From assembly GCA_051453625.1 (NCBI GenBank), contig JBOZIK010000001.1:145839541-145903540 (forward strand): a DNA stretch of 64,000 nucleotides, written 5' to 3'. Source of the DNA: Welwitschia mirabilis. Taxonomy: Eukaryota > Gnetophyta > Gnetopsida > Welwitschiales. Shown here piece by piece: positions 24,070 through 37,150 of this stretch. How positions within the stretch are numbered: position 1 is the first letter of the stretch; every line of letters starts with the position of its first letter. The notes under the pieces are model-generated. The model saw nothing but the letters and a program-made list of their open reading frames with translations, made no database searches and was not told the DNA's origin. The position numbers and the translations under genes are program-made.

Positions 24070-25460
24070 ATTAATTGCTAGATTTAAGGTTGATATATTT
24101 ATATAAGGACATAAGTATACCTTGGAATAAATATTTGATTAAAATATTAGCTATTTAATGTTCAATTAGAACATACTAAAGATGGATATCATTAATTTCA
24201 ACTTGATCATAAATAAAATGATGTCTTTTATGAAATAAAGGATAGAATTTTGTGATATACTTATGACACAAGAGTTATTACAATAGATTACTATATTAGA
24301 TTCATTACTATTTAGATATTCTAAAATATGATGAGTTCATAATATTTAGGATATATAGCTACTATCTAATACATATTTAGCTTCATCTATGGATAAGGCA
24401 GTTGAGGTTTATTTCTTACTAGCCTAACTAAGTAAGAAAAATCTCAAAAAGTAAATGTCTACTAGTACCTTTTTATGATTTCTAGAACCAGCCTAATTAA
24501 TATCACTATAACTGTATAAAGTCAAATTTATTTTTTTAAAAAAACTAAATATCATAATTTAAGATAGAATTGACATATCTCAATTTCTTTTTTATGGATC
24601 TTAATCAAGATTTATAGGGTTTCATTAATATAAGGCACATAATATGATATTAAAATTAACGTATAGCCTACTAATCATTGTTCTATATCACTGTATGTCT
24701 ACATCCTTACCATTTTGGCCTACACCAACCTTGCCATTTGTGCTCATGAGAGTAAAGATTGATTTTCTCATGTCCACACTAAATTTTTTTATTAATTTAC
24801 CTATAAAACTTTGAAATAAGATAACTCCATCTTTAAGTTTCTTAATTTGTAATTTAAGAAACATTTGTACCTTACCTAGATGACTCATCTCAAAATGGTG
24901 AGTCGTTAGCATAGTAAAATCATCAAATAAGAAATCAAGAATAAAATCAAGAATTACATAATTTACATAAGTTTTAACTAAATAAAATTACATTTAATTA
25001 TTTTTATAAATAAAGTCTTATCCATTTTATCTCGAACAAATCATGTTCAAATAAAAATGAGGTTACCTTTCCACACCATGCTCTCGGTACTTATTTCAAT
25101 AATTAGAGGATCTTCTTCAACTTATAAATATGATTAGGATAGTCTATTTCTTTAAAACCAAAAGGGTTTTTAATTTATACTTTATTACATTCATTTAATA
25201 ACTTTAAAATTATAAAAACAAGATATTGAAAGAAATATTCTCATGAATTCTAATCTAGCTACTAGAATAAATTTTTCTTTAAAATTAATACCTTACATTT
25301 AGATGAATTATTGTATCACTAACATTGTCCTATTTCTAATAATTTTATAATTCCCCTTTAGCTTGTTGTTGAAAATCCATTTAATTTCAATGGTACTATG
25401 ATCTTTGGGTATAAGCATAACTTCCCTTACCTTTTTCTTCTTGAATTTCATAAGCCCATA
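24070..25460 (-). pseudogene. Copia RT and RNase H remnant, minus strand
   Basis: From 25460 downward the translation gives PKDHSTIEIKWIFNNKL, the conserved start of copia RT. The frame 24912-24688 gives HFEMSHLGKVQMFLKLQIKK followed by a KKFSVDMRKS..TLMSTN block, the strand after the catalytic box. RNase H follows with ALSIDEAKYVLDSSY near 24415-24370, IVIYCNNSCVISISQN near 24290-24240 and a final LTKY-type block near 24120. The catalytic box itself is blurred (LFDDF near 24935). Stops are many. Confidence 0.75.
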
Positions 25461-25879
25461 TTATATAGCATTCACCCAACATTCATCATTTTTAGCTTTT
25501 AAATTAAATTTCTTGTCTTTATCTTAACAAAAACATCATCAATGACTAAATCAATTAACAATATTTTAGAACTATAATCTTATTTAAATGATGTTTAGGA
25601 TTTAAACTTGTTGATGGCTTAAGTAAGATTGAAGAATTAAAGGGTGTTGAACTTGAAGCTTGACTATTTAATCTAAGTTAATCAAGGATCATTTCTAATC
25701 TTTCATTCTCATATTCATTATTTCTTCCCCCTTCTTCATTAATCTGTACATGGATAAATTCCTCTTCTTAACTATAGTTTGAATTGTACACTATGCAAGC
25801 CTTACTTATTTTGAAATATATAAGAAATATCCCTTCCACATCATTAGATTCAAACTTACTAATGTTTTTTTACATATGT

Positions 25880-26850
25880 TAAGATATAATACTTACTTCC
25901 AAAGACTTTGAAGTAGAAAACATTTGGCCTATTAACTTTTCATAGATCACATAATGTCTTTATTATACCTAGCTTAGGAAAAGCATAGTTGGAGATGTAG
26001 CAAGCAGTATTAAAAGCTGTAGTCCATAATCTCTTACCTACATTTTTTATTCTTGACTTGCAAATTCTATTTTTACTTTTTACAATCCTAGGTTACTAAG
26101 GACTTCTAAGGGCTAAAAGATCATGCAAATTTCTTTTTTCATGAGACATTGATTTAAATTTTTCATTTTCAATATCTTAATCATAATTGCTTATAATTTT
26201 CTTTATGTTACAAGTAGTTTTATTTTTTAGTATTAGCTAAAGAATTTCAAATTTATCAAATGCCTTACTCTTATATCTAAGAATATCATCTAGAAAAATT
26301 TAGAGTAGTCATTAACAACCATTAAGACATACTTTTTATCACCAAAACTTTTAACAAGAGTATCACTTATTAGATATAAGTGGATAGAATAAAAGGATCA
26401 CTAAGAAATCCCTTTATTAGTATTAGTAAAACTCATTCTATTTTTATTTTATAACTAAAAGGTATAACAAACTTATCCTTTCAATTTATTAATTTTAACT
26501 ATACCTTTAACTAGATCATATTTGACTATGTCATATAAATTTTTATAATTGACATATCCTAATATTTTATGCTATAATGTACTTTCATCTATAGTAATAG
26601 GAAAAAATGGTTTTACTATCTAATTATTTATTAATGGAATATACATTTTTATGTCGACTACCTAAAAGTACTTCTCTATGATTTTTATGCAAAACATGAT
26701 ATTTATAAGTACGAAATAAGACATACATAGCTCTATCATAGATTTGAAAAATATTAAAAAGATTACACTTTGGTCCATTTATGTAGAGAAACTTGTGAAT
26801 AATAGGAAATTTGTTTACCTTTAATAGTTCATATGCCTTCAACTTGAACT
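25880..26850 (-). pseudogene. Copia GAG-pre-integrase and integrase remnant, minus strand
   Basis: The minus-strand frame 26842-26624 ends with VLLGSRHKNVYSINK, which corresponds to the segment before the integrase zinc finger (family GxRxxNxYxLD). Between about 26330 and 25880 fragments of the catalytic core are visible, including NLNQCLMKKEICMIF and further down LATSPTMLFLS, TSKSLEV. Integrase would insert element DNA into the chromosome; this copy cannot. The HHCC finger was not fully traceable. Confidence 0.6.
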
Positions 26851-27649
26851 TTTTTCATTTTCTCCAAATATAATAGCTCTTCCTTCACATTTCTTCATGT
26901 CCACAAATCTATTTGTATCTATTGTTATGTGTCTTAAACAACCACTATCAAAATACAAATAAACATCATTAGTGGTAGATAAAGAAGTATGAATCAATAA
27001 AATCTTATCGATTTTACCATTACTTCATCTTGTATTAAAATAAGGTTTCTTTTAAATGAATTTAAATCTTAGAATATAGTCAAATTTTGAAAAAACTTAT
27101 AATAATGCTAAGTTAACTTGATTTGAACAAATATATTATAGAGATAACTAATAAGATATCATTTATTTCTTTTGCTACATTTAATATTTAAAGAGTAGGA
27201 TTAAACATCATCTAGTTTAAGATTCCTAAAAAATATTACTTTATCATTTAAGAAGAAGTATGGCTTGTTAGAAGATGAAGAAGGTATAATTGCAAGCCAC
27301 TCTTGTTAGTAGCTTTACTTTCTTTAATGAGAATTCTATTCAAAGTACTATTCGTTGTGTAGCTCATTAGTTTATTTAATAAGCACTTACTTGTCCTCTC
27401 TTACTTTAACAAACTCTTAAAGATATTTGAAATCTTTTTAATATTATGAAATTTTATGTACTACTTTCTTCTTTTTATGGTTTAGTTGACTTGAGATAGA
27501 CTTTATTGCTTCTTTAAATTTTCCAATATCCTTTTTAAAGAGAATATTCACTTTTAATATCTTTTTTCTTTATTTTTAGAATTCCTTATAAATCTTCTTA
27601 ATAGAATTGTTATGTTTATATTTTACATTCTCATCCTTATTTTTTTCTT

Positions 27650-28757
27650 ATTAATCATTGTAATTTAAGAAGTAATCTTCCTCATCATCATATGTACTAT
27701 TATCTCTTTGATTATAGCTTAAAATATCTAAAGAATCCTTTAACTTATGCCACTAAGAATTAAAAACATTAAAAACATCATCTAATATTAACAAAAATGA
27801 AATGTTATTAGAAATAAAGGTCATTAACGCTAACCTCTTGTCGTTGTATTCTTATTCACAATCTAGATAAATGTCACTATACTAGGTCATAATAATGTAC
27901 TTATTCTTCATTTCTTTTAAGGAATTCTTTCTTTTGTTATTTGAGCAGCTAGTGATAACATGTCTAAATGATTTACAAGCCTAACATTTAATGCCTTTAT
28001 TCTTTAACTTATCTTTAAATTTTAATTATGTTCCATCATTGTATTTTTTTTTGCATAATCCTTTTTATCTCTTCTCTTACTACATGCAAGAATTCTCTTA
28101 TATCTTTTAGGGAATAAACCAAGTTTTTAATCTAAATCTGATGTAGAGTATGATGAAGATAATCTAGAGCTATTATTTCTAGATTTATAATGTGGAATTT
28201 TACTTCCATTTAGTGCCATACCTTTACTTTTATTATGCTTATGCAGGTACCTCAATTCAAAGTAGAGATATCAGTTACTACTTCTTCCAACTTGATGTTG
28301 TTAAGGTTCTTTATGCCTTCTATTAATAGAACCTATTTTTTAATGCTTTATGAATAGACCTCAAGATAATTTGTAAAATTTAACTAAATGACAGAGGTTT
28401 ACTACATTCTCATAAGTTATTCATAATGTCCATTATTTTGTTATTAAAATTAATGGATCTCTAATTATCTCAATTTTAAATTCACTCAAATTAGGTCAAC
28501 AATAATTGATTGTTTGGCTTCTTAATTTGATTTACTTATTTATATGTCATCTAGAAATAGGACTAAATAGTAGTAGTAAATTTTTTTTCCTTCTTGTAGT
28601 CTTTTAAATTTATTCCATAAGATATAGCATTCATAGCATTTTATTAAGCATATCATTATCCTTGTCTTGTTTTTTTCATTTGCTTCTTTCTTTGACAACC
28701 ATCATCTTAATACCATTGATTTTTTTAGTTTTTTTAGGGGTTTAGATTTTTCTTCCA
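27650..28757 (-). pseudogene. Copia gag (UBN2-type) with zinc knuckle, minus strand
   Basis: A start codon at about 28757 opens MEEKSKPLKKLKKS. Midway the translation gives IKNLNNIKLEEVVTDIS, matching the EAKDLxxLxLEELIGSL region of Sirevirus gag. A decayed zinc knuckle follows near 27995-27930 (CLACKSFRHVITSCSNN; family CYECKKPGH..xxCP). After it comes a charged stretch with YDDEEDYF near 27690. An exact tandem 18-mer (CTTATTATCTTAATAAAT at 28778 and 28796) sits just upstream of the start. Stops prevent translation. Confidence 0.6.
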
Positions 28758-28941
28758 TGATCATCTAATAATTAACTCTTATTATCTTAATAAATCTTAT
28801 TATCTTAATAAATAATTACATTCTTGACTTCCACAACTAGTATTTATTATCACTAAAATAAGGAGGATGGTTGATATGTTATCCTTCCATCTTTGATCAC
28901 TTGAAATACATTCAAAAACAAGCACAAATTCCTACAACCTA

Positions 28942-28953
28942 CTCTACTACTAA
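28942..28953 (-). promoter_or_regulatory. Decayed primer-binding site of the minus-strand copia element
   Basis: Plus-strand CTCTACTACTAA is one to two changes from CTCTGATACCAA, the complement of the TTGGTATCAGAG primer site for initiator Met-tRNA. It directly abuts TGTTAGG at 28955. Confidence 0.65.
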
Positions 28954-28954
28954 T

Positions 28955-30180
28955 TGTTAGGAATAACTATCCTAGAATGGAAGGGTAAATAGAATATCTA
29001 AAGGAAATTTTCCTATTAAAATAAATTTTCACATAATTATATCTAACTAATACTAAAATTTAAATTAATAAAAATTAATATAGAATTTTAATATAATTAT
29101 GAAGTTCATTAAGAACAACAAAAACAAGTATGTTTTCTTACAGATAAATGATTTAATTAAAATACTCTATTAAACTTTCTAGTAGCCTTTAGGTAATTAA
29201 AATGGAATTTTATGATAATTTTCACCTTTAAAGTTCAATAAAATAATGGTTTTTAATAGATAAATGATGATAGTTAAAGAATACAAGAAACATAAAGGGA
29301 AAGAATGTTGTTCCTTCTATTAATAAGATAAAAGTAAGATGATCAAAAGTGTTTAGACTGGTGAAAATGATCTAATTAAATAAAAACCATGTTTATAATT
29401 TTTTAAAATAATTATTACATGGTCCATAACTATTTGAATAATGTACAGTGGTCATAGGGACTTGTAATAGCTAGAGAAATTATCATAAGCTACCTAGGCC
29501 TTATTTTTGTTAGCTAATTCATTTCTAGTTATTCATTTGTTAAAGAATTATTAATGTCTTTGGTAATTTATCCTAGTTCATGAATGATCAAACCTCACAT
29601 TCAGAAATATGTAATCTAATCATAGGATTGTTAACTAGCTACTCTTCCTTAGTATCTTACCAATTACATTATGTGGTTAGATGCCTAAAAACCCATAGTC
29701 ACTTTAATATTAAAATTTTAAACATTTTTATCTTTAGAAATACTTAACTTAAATTCTAAGATTTGAGGATCACCAAATTCCTATAATGAAAAATTTACTT
29801 CACTAGATTTATAATTTAGTTTATCATCAATAGATAATTAGGAGGTGCAACACTTTCTTCTTATAGTTTTTCAATTTTAGATGAATCATTATCATGGTGG
29901 TTCAAATCATAACTTCCAATTGCCAATATTAGTTAATAAAATAAATTACTTTACTTTACTTTGTTAATAATTACAATCATCTATTCATATCTTTTGGAGT
30001 TTTGCTAATAATGTCTCTTCTATTATTACTTTTATCTCAAGATTAAACATTAAGCTCTATTTTGAATACTGTATCACTTTTAATTTTACTTATATTTTAA
30101 AATTAAAAACCTTAAGCTAATATAGATTAAAATAAATGATGAAGCACTCTAGTAGTACCTTAATAAAATAAAGTTTCTAG
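28955..30180 (-). repeat. 5' LTR of the minus-strand copia element (outer end unresolved)
   Basis: Begins TGTTAGGAATAACTATCC just beyond the primer site. No second copy was found, so length is unknown; the interval given is an upper estimate. No gene is visible in it. Confidence 0.4.
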
Positions 30181-30207
30181 TTACTTAGCTTAAAGGGGAA
30201 AAAAATT

Positions 30208-30220
30208 GGATCGCTCTGGA
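30208..30220 (-). promoter_or_regulatory. Second copia primer-site remnant
   Basis: Plus-strand GGATCGCTCTGGA is the complement of CCAGAGCGATCC, which keeps the AGAGCGATCC part of the common TGGTATCAGAGCGATCC junction. Above it, on the minus strand, the sequence AATGAAATATAAAAC (near 30275) looks like the end of an LTR. It suggests another copia element begins here, interrupted by the LTR that starts at 28955. Confidence 0.35.
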
Positions 30221-32441
30221 GAGAAAGAAAACAAGAAAGGGATTTGAGAAGCATGAAATGCCATTGATAAGTTTTATATTTCATTCAACAAATTCATGGA
30301 GGCCTAGTCCCCAAATAAATAAAGGATTTTAAAAGTAAACAATTTATATAATAAAAAAACTACTAAAGAAACTACCAAACCTAATGATTTAGCTATAAAA
30401 AAGAAAATTATATAGCTTTCAATGATATATAATCCCAATAATAATATCTAATATCATGTTAGTAGTGTGAAAGCACTCTAATTAGAAGAAGAAGTATGCA
30501 TTAATAGCATATTGGAATTTAATGTGTGAAAAATCAATATAAAAGTTTAAATTATGTGAAATCTTAATTTCTTTCATGGATAGCAGAAAATAAATAAGTA
30601 AAGTAAAGTAATTTAAAATTTTAATAAATTTATGACATCATTTAATAACTAATAATTAATAATGGAAAATGATGTATTAATATAATTTTTTTTTTATCAT
30701 AAGATAAATAATAGAACATGATATTATACCTAATTTTAGGCAAGTAATTCAGGGACAAACCACCTATCTAAGTATTAAACTTAGACCTGTGTGATTGTTT
30801 CATCTCTTTTTTTTTTTTTAACTTTGGATTTATCTTTTTATTAAATTAATTCTTTTATTTTAGAATGAATTTCCTTCATCTTTTATTATGTATTATCAAG
30901 TAGAAAGCCTTCATCTTTTAGCTATGAAATAAAACATATTACTTTAATGAAACATTTTGTTTCATGTTTTAGTAATTAAGTTAATAGTTATTAAATTAAT
31001 TATATTACCTTTCTCATACTCATAAGTTTTTCAATTTTGAAAAATTTATTTTATTTTTATATCAATTAAACATAAAATTTTGTAGAGCATTAAATAACTT
31101 AATCATAACCTTAATTAAGCATTAGAATTTGGGAATCTTAACTTAAATGAATTAGGAAAAAAACTATAAATGAATCTTATAAATACTTTTATCTTCAAAA
31201 ATAAAGAATGAAAGCTTTTTAAGATAAACATACCTTAGAAATAATTTTGACCCTAATAATTGGGTTTTACTAAATGACTCAAGACTATACAAATTTCTTA
31301 GAAAGCTTGTTTTTAAGATATCTAAATCCATTTGAAGTTTTGAAATTGTTTCATCATTGTGTTATCAAGATTTTAAGTTGTAAGGACATTCATTATCTGA
31401 TTTAATGAATAAATATTAAATAATTCTATGAACTCATCATTTTCAATCCTTGTTATAACCCTTTTTTTAAACCTAGAATTAAGGCATATGTAAATTATTA
31501 TCATATAAGAAATGATATTAAGTAATTTAAATTCTTAAGATTATCTTAGCTAAAACTTAAAGTTAGAATAAGTACAAGATTTAACTATTTTAAAGTGTAG
31601 AACATTAATTTTTGGTACCTTTAACTACTTGTTTAATTGAAAACTAAGTAGATCAAGGACATTCCTATGTTATCCTTTAGTTATCATCATTCTGTATTAT
31701 GCATACTAGATGTTTTATACTAAACTATCTATATTAGATTCTAATGTACATGAAGAAAAATTTAGATTCTAGAAATTAATGAAAACTTTAATGTTGAAGA
31801 ATAGTATACTCTAAAAATATGTATATTTGCAAAATATATGTTGATATCTATATAATATAAATCACTTATGAAAATTAATTTCATTGTGTGGGATGCATCG
31901 ATTGTACTAGCTTCTAAAAATCAAGATCTATGTATACCAAATTGGCATGGTAAATTACCATATGGTATATGGAGATGTAGGATGTTAATAATACCTTTCA
32001 TCATGGATGATTAACTATATGATATTAGAGACTATGTGAGTTAAATATGGATATCTATATACCATCCAACTTATATTTTTTTAATATATTATTTAAAACT
32101 TTGAATAATTACTAATTAAGTAACTTGAATAATGGTATAAGATATATGTCTCTTATACAAGATCATAACAAAGTTGAATACAAGTTTTAAAAAATATTTT
32201 CCCTTTGATAAAACCTTTTTATGCTAGTGATGGACTTGAGAAGTAATACAATTAAATAATGATCATACATTATATATCATATATGTTAGAAATCATAAAT
32301 CTTATAATAATCAATTCAAAGTATTGATCATGATAAATTCCTAAAATATAGTATTGTCCTAAGTTCATTAAGATAATTAAATTATTTCTCTTTATTTTAT
32401 GATTTAGCAAAATAATCACTTTACCTTAGAAGTAAATTTAA
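30221..32441. other. AT-rich repeat-like DNA, no gene
   Basis: The lower few hundred bases may be the LTR belonging to the primer site at 30208. Above about 30600 I see long A/T-rich sequence without coding pattern, repeats or RNA-gene features. Confidence 0.3.
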
Positions 32442-32998
32442 TTAATGTAGATTCTCTTCCCTAAGCTTGGAAAAGACAATACAACTTACATTTCAAGGTA
32501 AGATCCTAGAGAGAGCAGCAAGAAATGAGTTACCTATAGATGATTCCTCTCAAGATACAAAGTAACTAATAAATAAGGTTAGAGTAATAGGTAATTCCTA
32601 ATAGCTATCCTCAAAGATAAAAGTAAATGTAACAAAGAAAATAAAAAATTGAGAGGTAACAGGCTTGGAAAAAAAATGAGAACTCCCTCAAGAGAGGATG
32701 TATTCCCTTGATTGCCTTGAGGTCTTCACATGCTAGGGAAGATGAGGTAGATCTTGGTTATGAGGTTAGATGGTTCTACTAGATCTCCTCCCTAGGCTAA
32801 GTAGATGATACAAGATGAGATTTAACTAAAAAGGAAGGGTACACCTAAAGGATGATCTTTCTTCTATAAATCTAAGATTTAGTTTGTCCTTCATGAAAAG
32901 AGATTGCCTAAAATTAAACCCTTTATTCACTATTCCTAAGATACTCAATGAAAATAAGTCTCAACATGTAGAAAAGAACTTTGCTTTATTACTAAAAT

Positions 32999-33003
<5 letters not shown>

Positions 33004-33079
<76 letters not shown>
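33004..33079 (+). repeat. (CT)n microsatellite beside an assembly gap
   Basis: An almost pure CT run interrupted once by CTAT (33067). The corresponding place in the right LTR reads AAAACTCACATTC, so the expansion happened after the element inserted. Confidence 0.95.
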
Positions 33080-33345
33080 NNNNNNNNNNNNNNNNNNNNN
33101 NNNNNNNNNNNNNNNNNNNNNNNNNNNNNNNNNNNNNNNNNNNNNNNNNNNNNNNNNNNNNNNNNNNNNNNNNNNNNNNNNNNNNNNNNNNNNNNNNNNN
33201 NNNNNNNNNNNNNNNNNNNNNNNNNNNNNNNNNNNNNNNNNNNNNNNNNNNNNNNNNNNNNNNNNNNNNNNNNNNNNNNNNNNNNNNNNNNNNNNNNNNN
33301 NNNNNNNNNNNNNNNNNNNNNNNNNNNNNNNNNNNNNNNNNNNNN
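33080..33345. other. Assembly gap, 266 N
   Basis: N run directly following the CT repeat; all open frames across it are artefacts of N or of the dinucleotide repeat. Confidence 0.99.
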
Positions 33346-33484
33346 TTTTCCTTATGGGTGGAGGAGGAGGAGGAGTACAACATAATATGAGAAAAGTAAA
33401 AAATAAATAGTACATAGATAGAGAAATATAAGTAGAAGAGAAAATCATTAAATATATCTTCTAGTACCTTCTAGTATCTTACAA

Positions 33485-33870
33485 CATTTGTGGAGCATAT
33501 AAAATGAATAAAAAAGGAGAGGGAAGAAGTGAAGAGGATAAGGGAGATGATGAGGAGGAGGTAAAAGGTAGTAAAGAAAAAGGAAATATATGAGAGAAGA
33601 AGAAAGTAAGAAAGTAAAAAAAGGGAAGAAGGAGAAGATGAAGGAAGATAGAGAAGAGTGATGAGAGAGAAGAAGAAAAAGGGAAAGACGTGAAAGGGGA
33701 AGTAGGAAAAAAAGGGGAGAATGAAATGATATAAAAGGAGGAGGAGTAGGTAGAGAGAAGAGGGAGTAGATTAGAAGAAGATAATTAGGAGGAAAAAGGA
33801 GAAGAAATAAAAGGAAGGAAAAAAAGGAAAAGAGTTGAGAAGAGTAGATAAAAGAAGAAGGTCAAAGAAA
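33485..33870 (+). repeat. Homopurine (GA/AAG-rich) tract in the left LTR
   Basis: Nearly 390 bases of A and G with few pyrimidines, built from variants of GAAGAAG, GAGGAG and AAAGGA. The element is on the minus strand, so its own transcript would be pyrimidine-rich. The counterpart is at 41330-41700. Confidence 0.9.
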
Positions 33871-34005
33871 ACTTACCTTGGTTGATTAGGATATAAATCA
33901 TTCTATCACTTACTATGGAATACCATCTATCTAAAACATAATCTCTCTAATGATATTACTTAAAGCTTAATGATAGTGAGATCTCATTAAAAGAATAAAT
34001 AGAGA

Positions 34006-34015
34006 NNNNNNNNNN
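34006..34015. other. Assembly gap, 10 N
   Basis: Ten Ns within the left LTR, followed by AGACCGGATTCTGACAC, which has no close equivalent in the right LTR at that place. Confidence 0.99.
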
Positions 34016-34619
34016 AGACCGGATTCTGACACTAAAAGGGAAAGGTTGATCATCCCAGGAAGATTAGGATCTGAGGTAATCCTGAAGGCCCTATAATAAA
34101 AAAGAAAATGCCAAGGGAAGGCCATTTTCACATCTTGGACATAGAATAGGCCTAATGTTCATATCTTGAACATGAAAGTTTGGGGTATTCAATGTCAAGA
34201 AGTGATAAAATAAAATGGAAATGACAGACAAAGATAAGGAGGAAGTAAAATAGATAAGGAAGAGGAGAGGAATATAGAAAAGAGGTAGAATAAAGAGAAA
34301 AGGGGTGGAAGATATGTAATATAGAACGTGAAGTAATCCCCTCAGTGCAAAGGATTATGTTAAATCATAACACTTATCCACCTTTACACTTCTGCAATAG
34401 AAAAGGGGAGATATAATGGTAATAAGAGGGATTGACTACTAACTTATAAAATAAAAAGAACTTAAAAAATTCTAGGTATAAATATTGGAAGTTATTATGT
34501 ACATATTCACATGATCTTAACTTCACTTATCATGCATAAGACATGCTTTAAAGGGCTTTGAAGTAATGGTAAAGATAGAAGCCATTATAATTATTAAAAA
34601 GCTTGTTTCATTGTAGGTT

Positions 34620-35830
34620 TTCTAGCTTGAAGTTCTTATTCTTTATGAAGGAGGCTATCTAATAAGATTCCAACCAAAGAGGGGAAAGCTTTTGATGAGT
34701 TCCTATCTTCTTAGTTGTTCTATCTCATGCTAAGACTAGGTCTTCCATATGAAATCTTTCAAGAGTAGTTCTCTTGTCAAATCACCTTTTTTGATATGTT
34801 ATTTTTTTATCATGGAATGAAGGGCTTTATTAGGAGTATCCTGTAATTTGAGTAGTGTTACCTTTCTGTCTAATAAAGCCTCTAAGGAAGTGAGGTATAA
34901 CTTCTTGAAATCAGAAGTCTATAAGCAAAGCTAAATGGCTAGACAAGGATTTTAATTATACACCAAGTAGTATGGACTAAACTTGATGTTCACTTTATAC
35001 CTCAACCTATTAGTCCACAAGGCATACTTGATGGGAGTACATTAAGTTCTTGGTTTTTTTTGTCTTTTTTTCCTATTTTAAACTCCATACCTTTATATAA
35101 GTCTAAGGGCTCTTCTTATACTAGTGATGAAGAAGGGAAATATTTCACAATGACTATTTTCATAATCCTCATGAGTAAGTTCTTATTTGAATACTCCATT
35201 CATTTATTTCCCTACACATTTTCAAAGAAATATGGTGGTTATAGCCCTACTTTATAAAGTGGATGGATGTAAAAGTCTTTCCATTATCATAGGAAAGCAC
35301 ATGAGGATGGCCAAAATAAGTAATATTATTTCTCTCTAAGAAGTCAATGATAGCCTTAGTATCTGAGTGACTAGTGGATTTAGCTTTCATCTAGCATGTA
35401 ATATAAACTATAGTATTTAAGATGAAGGAATGACCTATAGAAGAGATGAGTTATCTTGTCAATGAAATCTAATAACCACTTAACAAAGAGTATTATTTCA
35501 AATATAGGAGGTACTTGTATAGCTAGATTATGATCCTTTCATATAAATTACTAGTAGCAATCATAGGTCTAAGAATGTGTGTATGCATCTTTCAACATAG
35601 TAGACTAGTAATACCCTTTATACATGATTTGTGTAGTCTAGAGCCTTGTAGAGGTATTTCCTTTATTCATATTATTATGGAAATCTTAGAGGAGGTCTTG
35701 TACCTTATCTTGGATAGTACATCTGATGTAGATGTCATCATAGTTCCTTTGGAAGAGAACTCCATCCTTGAACCTCAAAGCCTTGGCTCTAAATGCCTTT
35801 CTAAATAATATGAAATCATTCTCTAGGATG
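34620..35830 (-). pseudogene. Ty3 integrase remnant, minus strand
   Basis: Placed between RNase H and the 3' LTR, where Ty3 integrase belongs. The clearest block is at about 35030-34950: ALWTNRLRYKV followed by SPYYLVYN, matching the ALWAxRTTxK...SPYxLVYG region after the catalytic core. Upstream fragments of the core and zinc finger are too decayed to align residue by residue. A basic tail extends to about 34620. Plus-strand frames at 35060-35257 and 35530-35808 are shadows. Confidence 0.6.
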
Positions 35831-35999
35831 GATCCATTAATGAGGTATTAATATATGCACTCATACCAAGGGTTAGCTAAGTACTTGGTAAAAATTATAG
35901 AAATAAGAAGATCCTTATCTAATTAAGCTTTTTCTTCTTCTTCTATGGAAGTTGTTAATATGTCCCTTGTCAAGCCCATCACTTTTATTATCTTAGTAG

Positions 36000-37150
36000 G
36001 TAAAACATGAATATCATACCCTTATAACTTAGAAATCCATGTACATATTCTCAAGTTTAAGTTCTTCTCTTCTAATAAGGCCTTCATTATAGATTTAGCA
36101 ACTATCCCTAGACCTTAACTCTCAAGGTATAATTTTATAACTTCTTTAATGTTTTAATAAGAGAAAATGCTTATTTCTCTAGGTAGTGATAGAATAATTC
36201 AACATCTTGAACTTATTCATTCATAAATAAAACTAGGCATTCTCCAGGCTCATCTTCAACATCTTTAATATTTTGAGTAAGAGCTATTATATCCATAGTC
36301 TCTGAAGAACAAGTATAAATGAAAATTTCTTTTAAGAAATTAGCATTAAGTATCTTTGGAGATGATACTAATGCCTTTTATATTAGTTTTAATGCATTCT
36401 TACCTTTGACAAGAAATCCATATAAATAGGATGTCTTTCTTTATCAGTGGCATAATGTAAGCCACTATTTCTAAAAAGCCTAGGATAAAGTATTAGACAA
36501 AGTTAATCTTCCCTAAAAAAGATCAAATCTCTTTAAGTAATCTTGGAAGAGGGATTTTTTGGATATCCTATATTAATTTTAGATATACTTTCATGCCTTA
36601 ATCCAAGATAAGATACCTTAGTAGCTTACTTAAATTAACTATAATGATTCTATTCTTTTGATTGAAGAATACCCTAAAATATTTGAAACATGTGAACATC
36701 TTCCTAAGGTCTCACACATGATCACCTCACATATCTACATAGACTGTAATATCATCTATGTAGATGACTATACACTTGTTAATAAGTCCTACTAGTATGT
36801 GCTCAATGGCCCTTTAAAATATAGGTCTAGCATTAATAGATCAAATAACATCCTTTTATAAGTAAAGATACCTCATTTGGTAGTGAATGTTGTTTTGATT
36901 TGGTCTTTGATGGCTAACTAAATTTGATTATAACCAAAGAATCCATCTAAAAATAAAAATATTTTTGCACTAATATCTTTTCTAGTATTTTGTTAATAGT
37001 TGGGATGGATAGTTATCATTAATAGATGCTCTATTAAGATTGTTGAAGTCTACACATAGGCAGATTTCTCCACGTTTCTTCTTAAGTAGAACAAGATTAG
37101 ATACTAAGTAGTGTACCTAACATAGTAAATAATACCTACATGTAAGAGCT
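36000..37150 (-). pseudogene. Ty3 reverse transcriptase and RNase H remnant, minus strand
   Basis: From 37130 downward: SNLVLLKKKRGEICLCVDFN then NLNRASINDNYP, the conserved RT start. The catalytic box at 36762-36748 reads YIDDI, so both Asp residues are intact. It is followed by LRKMFTCFKYFRVFFNQKN and a LLGxx-type block, then SFLGxINFV near 36490. RNase H follows at 36230-36080: LFMNE.VQDVELFYHYLEK.AFSLIKTLKKL, matching the family pattern of a catalytic RNase H stretch ending in LxxLKxLRxY. TAG, TAA and TGA stops interrupt it throughout. Confidence 0.82.

Larger units (their letters stand above)
24070..30220 (-). mobile_element. Sirevirus-like Ty1/copia element, minus strand, gag-pol plus 5' LTR
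   Basis: Reading downward from 28955: a decayed initiator-Met-tRNA primer site, gag (28755 to about 27700), pre-integrase and integrase (26850-25880), RT (25460-24510) and RNase H (24500-24070). This is the copia order gag-PR-IN-RT-RH. The long acidic/lysine segment after the gag zinc knuckle (down to about 27650) is typical of the Sirevirus branch. The 5' LTR begins at 28955; its far end and the 3' LTR were not resolved, so the outer limits are approximate. Confidence 0.7.
32442..34370 (-). repeat. 3' LTR (left copy) of the Ty3/gypsy element
   Basis: Pairs with 40592-42240 over its length: TTAATGTAGATTCTCT at the left edge, ATGCTAGGGAAG near 32731 and 40870, CTCCCTAGGCTAAG near 32789 and 40927, the homopurine tract, and ATGAAATTTTGG / ATGAAAGTTTGG near 42029 and 34170. 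It differs by a CT microsatellite and a 266-base gap (33004-33345) absent from the right copy. The right border is approximate. Confidence 0.75.

Noticed and set aside
32884-33448. Frames of 105-168 codons on both strands
   Set aside because: They run through 266 N and a CT repeat (alternating Leu-Ser or Arg-Glu); no real coding content.
35530-35808. Plus-strand 92-codon frame
   Set aside because: Antisense to the integrase region of the minus-strand Ty3 element; no resemblance to known proteins.
36732-36769. Inverted repeat ATCTACATAG / CTATGTAGAT, hairpin-like
   Set aside because: It falls in the codons of the RT active-site strand (YIDD and the following VYVD on the minus strand); similarity of those codons explains it.
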